In this document: positions 6,416 to 13,050 of the stretch, in pieces
How the letters are laid out: each line of letters begins with the position of its first letter
Numbering within the stretch: position 1 is the stretch's first letter
DNA from: PSLL01 sp050259195
Lineage (GTDB): Bacteria > Desulfobacterota_D > UBA1144 > Nemesobacterales > CSP1-2
Assembly: GCA_050259195.1 (NCBI GenBank)
Contig: JBLNAE010000386.1
Span: 1 to 13,050 of the forward strand
DNA: 13,050 nucleotides
Reading direction: 5' to 3'
Notes under the pieces: generated by a model
What the model was told of the DNA's origin: nothing
Databases searched by the model: none
The model's input: the letters and a program-made list of their open reading frames with translations, nothing else
Translations under genes and position numbers: made by a program

Positions 6416-7824
6416 TGGGACAGGAAAAAAGTAGAATCCTTATTGTAGATGATGAGCCGGGAATGAGAGAGTTCTTGGAAATCATGCTTGAGAAGGAGGG
6501 CTATACCGTCGAGACCACAGCCGATGGTCGAAAGGCCGTTGAGAAGATAGAAAGCAAGCCCTTTGACCTAGCCATAGTCGACATACAGATGCCTGTGATG
6601 AATGGGATTGAGGTTCTAAAGAGAATTAACGAAAAAAAGACGGATACGACGGCAATAATGATAACCGCCTTTGCTTCGCATGAAACGGCGATTGAGGCTA
6701 TGAAGCTCGGAGCTTACGATTATATCACAAAACCTTTTAAGATTGATGAAATAAAGCTTGTTATAAGAAAAGCCCTTGAGAAGAGAAGGCTTGAGCGCGA
6801 GAATTCAAGACTTAGAAAGGAACTCGAAACAAAGTACGGATTAGGAAACATAATCGGAAGGAGCTCGGCAATACTCAAGGTTTTTGATCTCATAAAAAGA
6901 GTTGCAGAGCTTAAAGTAAATATACTTGTCACCGGGGAGAGTGGCACAGGCAAGGAGCTTGTAGCACGCGCCATACACTATACGGGGATAAGGCAGCAAG
7001 GCCCTTTTGTCCCTGTAAACTGCGGAGCGATTCCTGAGACTCTTATGGAGAGCGAGCTTTTTGGCTATAGGCGTGGCGCTTTTACAGGGGCTACGAAGGA
7101 CAAAAAAGGGTTGTTTGAAGAGGCGGACGGTGGCACAATTTTCTTGGATGAGATTGCGGATCTGCCGATCCATCTTCAGGTGAAACTTCTACGAGTCCTC
7201 GAAGATAAAACCGTCCGACCCCTGGGAAGCACAGAGCCGGTTCCAATTGATGTCAGAGTAATTGCGGCTACGAATAAGAATCTTGAAGAAGAGGTTACAA
7301 GAGGAAGATTCCGCGAGGACCTTTTCTATCGCCTGAACGTGATAAAAATAGTTCTTCCGCCTCTTAGAGAACGGAAAGAAGATGTATCCCCTCTTGCCCT
7401 CCATTTTATTGATAAATACTCGCGCGAGATGGAGAAGGATATCCGTGGAATTTCCCCGAAGGCTCTTGAGGTTCTTGAGAGCTATCACTATCCAGGAAAC
7501 GTAAGAGAGCTTGAAAATATAATTGCAAGGTGCGTTGCGCTTGAGACATCAAACGTGATTCGCCGGGAAACGCTGCCTCAGCCTGTAGGCGAGGTGAATT
7601 CTATTGACATTGAGTCCGGCCTCTCTTCGACTGCTAGCTTGGATTCGCTCCTTAATGATATCGAAAAGAAAATGATAGAAAAATCGCTGAGATCAACGGA
7701 CGGAAATAAAACCGAAGCCGCCAAACTCCTTGGAATTACGCTGCGCTCTCTCAGGTATAGGCTGGCAAAACACGGACTTTCTGACGAACCCCTGGACGGG
7801 ATTGCTGAAGAAGAAGATAAGTAG
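6415..7824 (+). CDS. pilR: PilR, sigma-54-dependent response regulator
   Basis: This NtrC-family activator would be phosphorylated by PilS and open sigma-54 promoters, classically that of pilA. The receiver domain (about 1-122) has the acidic pair D12/D13, phosphorylation site D56, T84 and K106. The AAA+ domain has Walker A GESGTGKE at 174-181 and the sigma-54 contact loop GAFTGA at 221-226. The C-terminal Fis-type helix-turn-helix lies at about 420-458 (NKTEAAKLLGITLRSLRYRL). Length (469) is normal. The ATG overlaps the pilS stop by one base. No pilA follows, so the pilin target lies elsewhere. A generic NtrC-like regulator is the alternative, but its position after pilBTCS makes PilR the natural name. 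Confidence 0.93.
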   Translation: MGQEKSRILIVDDEPGMREFLEIMLEKEGYTVETTADGRKAVEKIESKPFDLAIVDIQMPVMNGIEVLKRINEKKTDTTAIMITAFASHETAIEAMKLGAYDYITKPFKIDEIKLVIRKALEKRRLERENSRLRKELETKYGLGNIIGRSSAILKVFDLIKRVAELKVNILVTGESGTGKELVARAIHYTGIRQQGPFVPVNCGAIPETLMESELFGYRRGAFTGATKDKKGLFEEADGGTIFLDEIADLPIHLQVKLLRVLEDKTVRPLGSTEPVPIDVRVIAATNKNLEEEVTRGRFREDLFYRLNVIKIVLPPLRERKEDVSPLALHFIDKYSREMEKDIRGISPKALEVLESYHYPGNVRELENIIARCVALETSNVIRRETLPQPVGEVNSIDIESGLSSTASLDSLLNDIEKKMIEKSLRSTDGNKTEAAKLLGITLRSLRYRLAKHGLSDEPLDGIAEEEDK

Positions 7825-7860
7825 TGTATATTAACAGATCAGGTGCAAGACGCTCCTACA

Positions 7861-7911
7861 GTAATAACAAATAAGTAGAAGTACTTATCAGAATCTATCT
7901 CTTATTATTAC
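7861..7911. terminator. Weak hairpin region between convergent pilR and the VanZ-like gene
   Basis: ATAAGTA (7871-7877) and TACTTAT (7882-7888) make a perfect seven-pair stem with a GAAG loop. An outer pair, GTAATAA/TTATTAC (7861-7867/7905-7911), could enclose it. Neither strand shows a clear T-run and the right part lies in the VanZ-like gene, so this is only a possible bidirectional terminator for the two converging transcripts. Confidence 0.3.
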
Positions 7912-8268
7912 GCGGAAAAATTGAAACAGCAACCACCCTGTGACTCCTCCAAGCACGTCTGTAATTATATCGAGCAGTTCAAAGGTTCTCCCCGGAGTAA
8001 ATGTCTGATGAACCTCATCGCTCAGCCCATATATAGCTATAAAGAAAAACGTGGCGAATCCCACCATAATTTGAGCTAAGCCTGATTTTAACCCGCTTAA
8101 AAAATATGTAAAGATTAAACCCAGGATTAAGTAGAGGAAAAAGTGTATCAGCTTATCGTATGAAGACAATGCAGATGGTATTTCTCTCCCTGGAATTGAA
8201 GAGAGAATAAATATAAATCCCATATAGGCAAGTAATACGATTGTTCTTAGCCAAGTATTCTTTCTCAT
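7888..8268 (-). CDS. VanZ-like family membrane protein
   Basis: This is a small integral membrane protein of 126 residues with four hydrophobic segments (about 8-26, 42-60, 64-83 and 104-121). It carries the VanZ-like family pattern: SSIPG near residue 24, DKLIHF near 39, then YGLSDEVHQ and PGRTFELLDIITDVLGG towards the end. VanZ is linked to low-level teicoplanin resistance in Enterococcus. Most VanZ-like proteins in other bacteria have no known function, and resistance should not be assumed here. No good ribosome binding site precedes the ATG. It lies 186 bases downstream of the DUF151 gene on the same strand and converges on pilR. Confidence 0.85.
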   Translation of the reverse strand: MRKNTWLRTIVLLAYMGFIFILSSIPGREIPSALSSYDKLIHFFLYLILGLIFTYFLSGLKSGLAQIMVGFATFFFIAIYGLSDEVHQTFTPGRTFELLDIITDVLGGVTGWLLFQFFRVIIRDRF

Positions 8269-8454
8269 TTATCGGAGAAGGTTTTAGATGAGCTATACTA
8301 AATCCGAAGGTGTGTCTTGCCACTCCGAATCCTTCGCGGATTTATACTCGATAAGATGAAAGATTTAATAGCAAGCTCCACGAAGAATCCTGCCATGAAG
8401 GATGATTCGCCTGGTTCGGCATGACGTACAGATACTAATTAACCGGATTTGGTA
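8269..8454 (-). other. Intergenic region with hairpins between the DUF151 and VanZ-like genes
   Basis: AAATCCGAAGG (8300-8310) pairs with CCTTCGCGGATTT (8331-8343) apart from a bulged CG, giving eleven pairs. On the minus strand it ends in a short TTT and could end the miaB transcript. A second, shorter palindromic stretch, TGCC/GGCA with TTCGGCATGAC (8391-8424), resembles the dispersed intergenic palindromes of many genomes. A weak minus-strand promoter for the VanZ-like gene, GTGGCA (8323-8318), 17 bases and TAGTAT (8300-8295), overlaps the first hairpin. Confidence 0.4.
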
Positions 8455-8931
8455 TTACATCTTGTATTTTCCAAAATCTCCTGCAGGAATTTTATCGAGA
8501 ATATCTGTAAGCTTTTCTTTCTCTTCATCAATCTCCAGTTTCTTGGATTTCTCAAGTACCTCGTCGCTTACAAAAATCGAAGAGCCGGTTCTCAGGGCAA
8601 TTGCTATAGCATCGCTTGGCCGTGAATCAATTATGTGTTCTTCGTTTCCTCTTTGTAGACGTATCTCCGCATAGAAGGTATCGTTCCTTAGATCAGTAAC
8701 CTCAACCCTGGTTACCGAGAACTTTAGAACCTCTAAGAGGTTCTTCATTAGGTCATGCGTAAGCGGGCGAACTCTTGGGGTCTTTTCAAGCTCCATCGCA
8801 ATAGCGCTCGCCTCCATAAAACCGATCCAGATAGGTAGTATCTTTTCACCCGTATTGTCTTTTAAGATTACAATCGGGGTGTTTGTAAATGGATCTAGCG
8901 CTATCCCTGAGACTTTCATTTCAAGAAACAT
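8455..8931 (-). CDS. Bifunctional nuclease family (DUF151) protein
   Basis: The 158-residue protein matches the DUF151/BFN domain over its first ~135 residues. It starts with a beta strand pattern (MKVSGIALDPFTNTPIVILKD), then LPIWIGFMEASAIAMELE, RPLTHDLM, and the hallmark SRPSDAIAIALRTGSSIFVSDEV. The acidic C-terminal tail ends GKYKM. Plant and archaeal members have been linked to DNase/RNase activity; the bacterial role is unclear, so enzyme activity is only family knowledge. The ATG lies inside the end of miaB (11-base overlap) with GGAGG six bases upstream, so it depends on the miaB transcript. An ATG four codons later is a weaker start. Confidence 0.9.
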   Translation of the reverse strand: MFLEMKVSGIALDPFTNTPIVILKDNTGEKILPIWIGFMEASAIAMELEKTPRVRPLTHDLMKNLLEVLKFSVTRVEVTDLRNDTFYAEIRLQRGNEEHIIDSRPSDAIAIALRTGSSIFVSDEVLEKSKKLEIDEEKEKLTDILDKIPAGDFGKYKM

Positions 8932-10249
8932 GGTTCACCTCCATTAAATTTTCTATCAACCTTCCACGAAGAGAATTTTGAAACCCCTCCGTAATTTTTA
9001 CCTTTACGAGCTTGCCTTTAAGCTCTCCCGTTCCGGGGAAATTGACTATTCTGTTATGAGTTGTTCTTCCCGAAACCCAATTTATGCTGTTTTTACTTTC
9101 CCCTTCAACAAGAACCTCTTCAATTTGTCCAATCCTGCTCAGGTTCCTTTTCACGGTGATCTCTCTCTGAAACTCCTGCAATTCGAATAATCTTCTACCA
9201 GCAACTTCATCAGGTATCATATCCCTAAATTCTGCCGCGGGCGTGCCAGGGCGAGATGAGAACTTAAATGAAAACGTACCATCAAACTCAACATCCCTGA
9301 GCAATTTCATTGTATCCTTAAAATCTTCTTCTGTCTCTCCTGGAAATCCGACAATCATATCGGTGGTGATTGCCATATCGGGAACCGCACCTCTTAGCCT
9401 ACTCACCGTGTCTATATACCACTCTTTTGTATATGTCCTTCCCATCATTTTTAAAACTCTGTTTGAACCGGACTGAACTGGAAGGTGTATGTGGTGACAG
9501 ACCTTTGGAACATCTCTTATTGCATCAATTAGCTTTTTCGTTATGTCTCTAGGGTATGAGGTCGTGAATCGAATCCGTAAAAGCCCTTCAATGTCCGATA
9601 CAATTCTCAGTAAATCTCCAAATCTATACCCATCCGACTTCCATGAATTTACTGTCTGTCCTATGAGAGTTATCTCATTTACCCCCTTTTGCACGAGATT
9701 AATGGCTTCTCTGCGAATATCAGAAATAGGTCTATTCACCTCTTTTCCTCTTACGCTCGGAACGATGCAGTAGGCGCACGTCTTATTGCATCCCTGCTGC
9801 ACAGAGACAAATGCCGTAACCTTTCCCACCTCGTGATAAGGCTCGACATCAAAAATCTCTTCAACATCAAATGAGGTTTCAACCTTTCTCTTTTTTTCCC
9901 TCTGAACCTGTGATATAAGCTCGGGAAGCATTGGGATATTTCTTGTTCCAAACACAATGTCAAGGTGAGGCATATGATCAAGGAGCTTTTCTCCATAAAG
10001 CTGAGCCACGCAACCGCCGACACCAATTATCGCATTGGGCTTTCTGAGCTTTAGGTGTTTAAATCTGCCCAAGCTACTCAGCGCCTTTTGATCCGCCTTC
10101 TCTCTTATCGCGCATGTGTTTACGATCACCACATCGGCTTCTTTCGGATCATCAGTAAGCTCCATCCCAAGAGCGCTTCGGATTCTGCTTGAATCGTATT
10201 CATTCATCTGACAACCGTATGTTTCTAAATATAAATACTTCTTCTCCAT
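8921..10249 (-). CDS. miaB: MiaB, tRNA-2-methylthio-N6-isopentenyladenosine(37) synthase
   Basis: This radical-SAM methylthiotransferase adds a methylthio group to i6A at position 37 of tRNAs reading U-starting codons. The 442 residues are normal length. The N-terminal methylthiotransferase domain supplies the auxiliary cluster cysteines C13, C46 and C80. The radical-SAM motif CNKTCAYC gives C154, C158 and C161. Later family segments include LPVQSGSNRVLKMMGRTY and TTDMIVGFPGETEEDF, and the protein ends with a TRAM domain finishing NSLRGRLIE. RimO and MtaB are paralogues, but GTRNIPMLPEL and the overall pattern favour MiaB. There is an in-frame stop (TAA) three codons before the ATG, and no Shine-Dalgarno. 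A strong promoter is just upstream, implying a leaderless mRNA. The DUF151 gene overlaps its end. Confidence 0.95.
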   Translation of the reverse strand: MEKKYLYLETYGCQMNEYDSSRIRSALGMELTDDPKEADVVIVNTCAIREKADQKALSSLGRFKHLKLRKPNAIIGVGGCVAQLYGEKLLDHMPHLDIVFGTRNIPMLPELISQVQREKKRKVETSFDVEEIFDVEPYHEVGKVTAFVSVQQGCNKTCAYCIVPSVRGKEVNRPISDIRREAINLVQKGVNEITLIGQTVNSWKSDGYRFGDLLRIVSDIEGLLRIRFTTSYPRDITKKLIDAIRDVPKVCHHIHLPVQSGSNRVLKMMGRTYTKEWYIDTVSRLRGAVPDMAITTDMIVGFPGETEEDFKDTMKLLRDVEFDGTFSFKFSSRPGTPAAEFRDMIPDEVAGRRLFELQEFQREITVKRNLSRIGQIEEVLVEGESKNSINWVSGRTTHNRIVNFPGTGELKGKLVKVKITEGFQNSLRGRLIENLMEVNHVS

Positions 10250-10260
10250 AGTTGATTAAA

Positions 10261-10289
10261 AATCTAACGCTTTATCAGGATTAAGTCAA
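10261..10289 (-). promoter_or_regulatory. Sigma-70-type promoter of miaB
   Basis: On the minus strand, TTGACT (10289-10284), a 17-base spacer and TAGATT (10266-10261) lie just ahead of miaB. The expected transcription start, about seven bases after the -10, is near 10254, leaving around five bases before the ATG at 10249 and no room for a ribosome binding site. Confidence 0.6.
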
Positions 10290-10389
10290 GGAAAACATTC
10301 AACGTCAACGTGGAAATCTCATTAGAGAAATAGACATCTAAAAATAAGGTGTAAATTTTATTAGCGGTGTCGACGCTGTTAATTTAGGA

Positions 10390-10418
10390 TTGACATGCCT
10401 ATGCAAATTTAGTAGCAT
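10390..10418 (+). promoter_or_regulatory. Sigma-70-type promoter of the MFS transporter gene
   Basis: A perfect TTGACA (10390-10395) is followed after 17 bases by TAGCAT (10413-10418). Transcription would start near 10425, leaving a leader of about 105 bases before the MFS gene. The remaining part of the divergent gap (10290-10389) shows nothing recognisable. Confidence 0.6.
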
Positions 10419-10423
10419 AAGTT

Positions 10424-10482
10424 TAAAAGCTGGGCTTTTATTAAAGTATTTTCTATTGCTACGCTCTGCCGTGGTTTGGCAG
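10424..10482 (+). promoter_or_regulatory. Two hairpins in the MFS leader
   Basis: TAAAAGC/GCTTTTA (10424-10430/10434-10440) is a perfect seven-pair stem with a three-base loop, beginning at or next to the predicted transcription start. CTGCC/GGCAG (10466-10470/10478-10482) follows. Neither is backed by a T-run long enough for a terminator, and no riboswitch class is recognisable. The first may protect the 5' end or act as a DNA operator. Confidence 0.35.
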
Positions 10483-10530
10483 GGATTACATGAACATTGT
10501 GGAAGAAAATAAGAGATAGGGGGCCGGGTC

Positions 10531-11919
10531 ATGCATAATGAAACGGTGGATGTAGCCGTATCAAAGCCTGGGGTATTTAGCTGGTATAAGGATATAAATA
10601 GAAAGCAGTGGCTTACCTTTGTTGTGGCTTTGCTTGGCTGGACGCTTGACGCAATGGACCTCCTTTTGTATGTCTATGCCCTTCCCAAAATACGTGATAC
10701 TTGGTCGCTAACCGAGACAGAGGCGGCATGGCTTTTTGGCATTACTCTTGCCTCTTCTGCCATAGGTGGTGCGCTTTTTGGAATTATCACAGACTATATT
10801 GGAAGGATAAGAGGACTTACTTATTCAATTCTTCTCTATTCAGTTTTTACGGGGCTCAGCGCGTTTTCTCCAAACGTCTATTTCTTCCTCGTGTGTCGTT
10901 TCTTCTTGGGTCTTGGTATGGGCGGCGAGTGGGCCTCTGGAGAAATCTTGGTGGCTGAAACATGGCCTGCGGAACACAGAGGCAAGGTTATAGGTATGGT
11001 GCAAAGCGGCTGGGGAATTGGTTATATTCTGGCTGCAAGCCTCGCTATTTTGATTCTCCCTCATGCGAATCTTGATATTACGCTCCCTTTCCTCGGACAT
11101 ACTTTTGTACATAGTTGGAGAGTTCTATTCTTGGTTGGAATTCTTCCCGCTTTTCTTGTGTTTTTTGTGTACAGGTATTGTGAAGAACCTGAGATTTGGA
11201 GGACCACTGCGGAAATGAGAAGCCAGAAGAAGCTGAGCGAAAAAGGTCAATCGTTTACTTTTGTTCAGCTTTGGAGAGGGGACCTTATAGGATTCACAAT
11301 GAGAGCTATCCTCCTTACGAGTTTCTGTATGATTGCCTATTGGGGACTAAACACCTGGATTCCCACGTACCTTGCAAGCCCGGTTTCAAAAGGCGGAGCG
11401 GGTCTTGGGTTAGTAAAGGGTTATGCAATGACGATTATTATAAGCCTGGGGGCGCTTGTCGGCTGTAATACATTTGGTCTTATAAACGATAAGCTTGGGA
11501 GAAGACCTACGTTTGTGGGCTTTCTCATAATGATGGCACTTCTCGTTCCGGTCTTCGGTTCCATTACTGGGATACATAAGATGATAGGTGGCTTTATAAG
11601 TATTGAAACCCTTGTCCTAATCAGCGGATTTCCCCTTGGATTCTTTGGCACGGGATTTTATTCTGGCTTTGGAGCTATATTTGCAGAGGTTTTTCCCACA
11701 AGAGCACGCGGCACGGCTCAGGGGTTCTGTTACAATTTTGGAAGAGGGACATCCGCTTTAGCACCCGCTATTTTTGCGGGGGTGGCGGGAATGACGCTTG
11801 CGGGACACAAGCTCGGCTATGGCTTTTCTCTTATAACGGCTTCGGTATTTGCGATTCTTGCCGCCATAACGGTTCTTACGTTCCCCGAAACCAAGGGAAA
11901 GAAGCTGGACATTGAATAA
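10531..11919 (+). CDS. MFS transporter, metabolite:proton symporter type
   Basis: This is an inner-membrane permease of 462 residues with about twelve hydrophobic segments and a charged central loop (about residues 205-245). TM1 carries GWTLDAMD (36-43), a D-x-x-D arrangement typical of the sialate/lactate and related organic-acid symporter branches. The loop between TM2 and TM3 has the MFS signature GIITDYIGR (84-92). GLGMGGEW follows in TM4 and PAEHRG in the next loop. The second half repeats the signature as GLINDKLGRR. The substrate cannot be told from the sequence; a monocarboxylate, aromatic acid or sialate-like compound is a guess. AGGGGG at 10518-10523 precedes the ATG by seven bases. 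It is co-directional with the DUF2203 gene 13 bases downstream. Confidence 0.88.
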   Translation: MHNETVDVAVSKPGVFSWYKDINRKQWLTFVVALLGWTLDAMDLLLYVYALPKIRDTWSLTETEAAWLFGITLASSAIGGALFGIITDYIGRIRGLTYSILLYSVFTGLSAFSPNVYFFLVCRFFLGLGMGGEWASGEILVAETWPAEHRGKVIGMVQSGWGIGYILAASLAILILPHANLDITLPFLGHTFVHSWRVLFLVGILPAFLVFFVYRYCEEPEIWRTTAEMRSQKKLSEKGQSFTFVQLWRGDLIGFTMRAILLTSFCMIAYWGLNTWIPTYLASPVSKGGAGLGLVKGYAMTIIISLGALVGCNTFGLINDKLGRRPTFVGFLIMMALLVPVFGSITGIHKMIGGFISIETLVLISGFPLGFFGTGFYSGFGAIFAEVFPTRARGTAQGFCYNFGRGTSALAPAIFAGVAGMTLAGHKLGYGFSLITASVFAILAAITVLTFPETKGKKLDIE

Positions 11920-11932
11920 TTTTGAGGAATAA

Positions 11933-12316
11933 GTGTCAAACCATAAGAAATTTTTCACAGTTGAAGAGGCAAATACCCTCCTGCCTAAGCTTAACTTTAT
12001 GGTTGAGAAGATAAGAACACTAAAGACAGAAATTGCTTTCCAGATTCCTGAACTGGGGCCCGCACTCTCTAAAGCGAAAATCAACGGTGGGTCCAAGAAC
12101 GGAGCGAATTACGTCCTAAAACTAACTAGGTTCTACGACCATATAAATTCCATAATGGAGATGGGATGCATGCTCAAAGATATTGATTTGGGCCTTATTG
12201 ATTTTCCATCTATTCGTGAGGGAAGAGAGGTGTACCTGTGCTGGAGGTTTGGAGAAGATAGGGTGAGTTTCTGGCATGATTTAGACGCGGGTTTTAATGG
12301 AAGAAAACCGATTTGA
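11933..12316 (+). CDS. DUF2203 family protein
   Basis: The 127-residue protein starts FFTVEEANTLLPKL and ends with the family hallmark REGREVYLCWRFGE followed by FWHDLDAGFNGRKPI, as in the DUF2203 family. No biochemical function is established. The first third is likely helical; there is no signal peptide or membrane segment. The start is GTG with GAGGA at 11924-11928, 13 bases after the MFS stop, so the two genes probably share a transcript, although DUF2203 genes occur in many contexts and a transport role should not be inferred. The stop is TGA. Confidence 0.88.
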   Translation: MSNHKKFFTVEEANTLLPKLNFMVEKIRTLKTEIAFQIPELGPALSKAKINGGSKNGANYVLKLTRFYDHINSIMEMGCMLKDIDLGLIDFPSIREGREVYLCWRFGEDRVSFWHDLDAGFNGRKPI

Positions 12317-12514
12317 TCTTATAACTAACTTGATAACGTTCTAAAAGCTGCAGTGATATGGTATGACTCTCTATATTATAATAGCCGGAGTAGGCTGTTA
12401 ATAGTGCCTGAAAACCAATCTTGTATGCCTAATTACTAGGCAATCTACTAATCAGTACTTCATTAGAAGTCATTCTAAAAGCCAGTCTATGGCACTACAA
12501 ATCAATACTGTAAC

Positions 12515-12551
12515 GGCGTAAGTGGGCTAAAACTCCCTTTATATTTACGCC
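12515..12551. promoter_or_regulatory. Inverted repeat immediately upstream of the sigma-54 promoter
   Basis: GGCGTAA (12515-12521) and TTACGCC (12545-12551) are perfect inverted copies, with GGG/CCC (12524-12526/12535-12537) nested inside. It ends 11 bases before the -24 element. It may be a protein-binding site or an RNA hairpin in a readthrough transcript; no T-run follows. Confidence 0.4.
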
Positions 12552-12561
12552 TCCCATCCTC

Positions 12562-12577
12562 TGGCACATTTCTTGCC
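12562..12577 (+). promoter_or_regulatory. Sigma-54 (RpoN) promoter of the ammonium transporter gene
   Basis: TGGCAC-N5-TTGC matches the -24/-12 consensus, with GG (12563-12564) and GC (12575-12576) separated by exactly ten bases. The start would be near 12588, about 48 bases before the amt ATG. Amt genes are classic NtrC/sigma-54 targets, so site and gene support each other. Confidence 0.85.
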
Positions 12578-12635
12578 AATTCTGTTTTCAGTCTATCATG
12601 ACCAAAACACGAAAATGCAGTTATAGGAGGGGAAA

Positions 12636-13050
12636 ATGAATAATAGAGGGAGCAAGATGCGGGCTATCGCCATTTCTATAGAGAGAAATATTAAAAGGCT
12701 AAAAGGTAAAAAGTTAACTAACCTTCTTCTCTTATTATTTATTATGGGGGTTCTGATATTCCCCATATTAAGTTGGGCTGGAGACCCGTCTGGTACTGCC
12801 ACTGGCACCATCGGTGATGTTCCAGCAAAGGCAGCCGGCAAACCCACACTCCAGGAGATAGCAGATGCAGTGGGTCACAATAAAATAGCCATTAACATTG
12901 TATGGACTCTGATTACTGGGTATTTGGTCATGTTCATGCAGGCTGGATTTGCTATGGTTGAAACTGGATTTACCCGTGCAAAGAATGTGGCTCATACTAT
13001 GGCTATGAATTTTATGGTCTATGGCCTGGGTATGCTTGGTTTCTGGATTT
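12636..13050 (+). CDS. amt: Amt-family ammonium transporter, N-terminal part
   Basis: The first 138 codons are present and the frame stays open to the right edge. The start ATG has GGAGG at 12627-12631. Residues about 1-49 are a long basic N-region, a hydrophobic core (LLLLLFIMGVLIFP) and a likely signal-peptide cleavage after SWA. From about residue 86 the sequence reads as the first Amt helix: NIVWTLITGYLVMFMQAGFA then MVETGFTRAKN, the family hallmark, and a second helix, MAMNFMVYGLGMLGFW. Amt proteins are trimeric ammonium/ammonia channels of the inner membrane, usually regulated by PII (GlnK). The sigma-54 promoter upstream fits nitrogen control. Whether glnK or a fused domain follows cannot be seen. 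Confidence 0.95.
   Translation, partial: MNNRGSKMRAIAISIERNIKRLKGKKLTNLLLLLFIMGVLIFPILSWAGDPSGTATGTIGDVPAKAAGKPTLQEIADAVGHNKIAINIVWTLITGYLVMFMQAGFAMVETGFTRAKNVAHTMAMNFMVYGLGMLGFWI

Larger units (their letters stand above)
12317..12635 (+). other. 319-base regulatory gap upstream of the ammonium transporter
   Basis: No gene is apparent. It contains the sigma-54 promoter (12562-12577), an inverted repeat just above it (12515-12551), a small hairpin TGCCTA/TAGGCA (12426-12431/12437-12442), and long-range complementary heptamers TAGTGCC/GGCACTA (12402-12408/12491-12497). A possible sigma-70 promoter, GTGATA (12353-12358), 18 bases and TATAAT (12377-12382), could start a second amt transcript or a small RNA. 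No clear terminator for the upstream DUF2203 gene was found. Confidence 0.5.

Noticed and set aside
7888..8268. Glycopeptide resistance gene vanZ
   Set aside because: Only family-level similarity is visible, no van cluster is present, and VanZ-like proteins are common without resistance.
8402..8674. Plus-strand open frame over the DUF151 gene
   Set aside because: It is the shadow of the DUF151 gene, which has a strong ribosome binding site and family motifs.
12596..12995. Minus-strand open frames at the right edge
   Set aside because: They are antisense to the Amt coding region, which has a clear start, ribosome binding site, sigma-54 promoter and family motifs.
1..13050. CRISPR array, tRNA or rRNA gene, transposase or integrase
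   Set aside because: No regularly spaced direct repeats, no tRNA cloverleaf or rRNA signature and no mobile-element protein was recognised on either strand.

Overview
The window looks like chromosome from a Gram-negative bacterium that moves by type IV pili. The gene order pilB-pilT-pilC-pilS-pilR is the one known from Geobacter and Myxococcus, so a Desulfobacterota/Myxococcota-like or neighbouring lineage is the best guess, at low certainty. Base composition is moderately AT-rich by eye. The standard code applies: TGA closes miaB, the VanZ-like gene and the DUF2203 gene.

Layout. 1-64 (-) is the 5' end of trmFO (tRNA methylation). 65-502 is a divergent regulatory region. It holds a promoter for each direction, a palindrome inside the pil promoter, a GEMM-I (cyclic di-GMP class I) riboswitch, an intrinsic terminator that competes with the riboswitch P1 helix, and a second long stem in the pilB leader. 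503-7824 (+) is the pilus motor and control operon: PilB extension ATPase, PilT retraction ATPase, PilC platform protein (interrupted by one in-frame TGA), PilS sensor kinase and PilR sigma-54 activator. A palindromic intergenic repeat lies between pilT and pilC. 7888-10249 (-) carries miaB (tRNA methylthiolation), a bifunctional-nuclease (DUF151) gene overlapping its end, and a small VanZ-like membrane protein. 10531-12316 (+) carries an MFS permease and a DUF2203 protein. 12317-12635 is a regulatory gap with an excellent sigma-54 promoter, and 12636-13050 is the 5' part of an Amt ammonium transporter running off the edge.

How it works together. The main story is cyclic di-GMP control of pilus extension at two levels. 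The riboswitch would let transcription through the terminator when ligand is bound, and the PilB it permits carries an N-terminal MshEN domain of the kind that binds c-di-GMP. The distal pilS-pilR pair would tie the same operon to sigma-54 control of pilin, which is not in the window. The TGA in pilC would break the machine unless it is a sequencing error or is read through. trmFO and miaB, both tRNA-modification genes, appear to be transcribed from promoters placed so close to their ATG codons that their mRNAs would be leaderless. The amt promoter points to ordinary nitrogen control.
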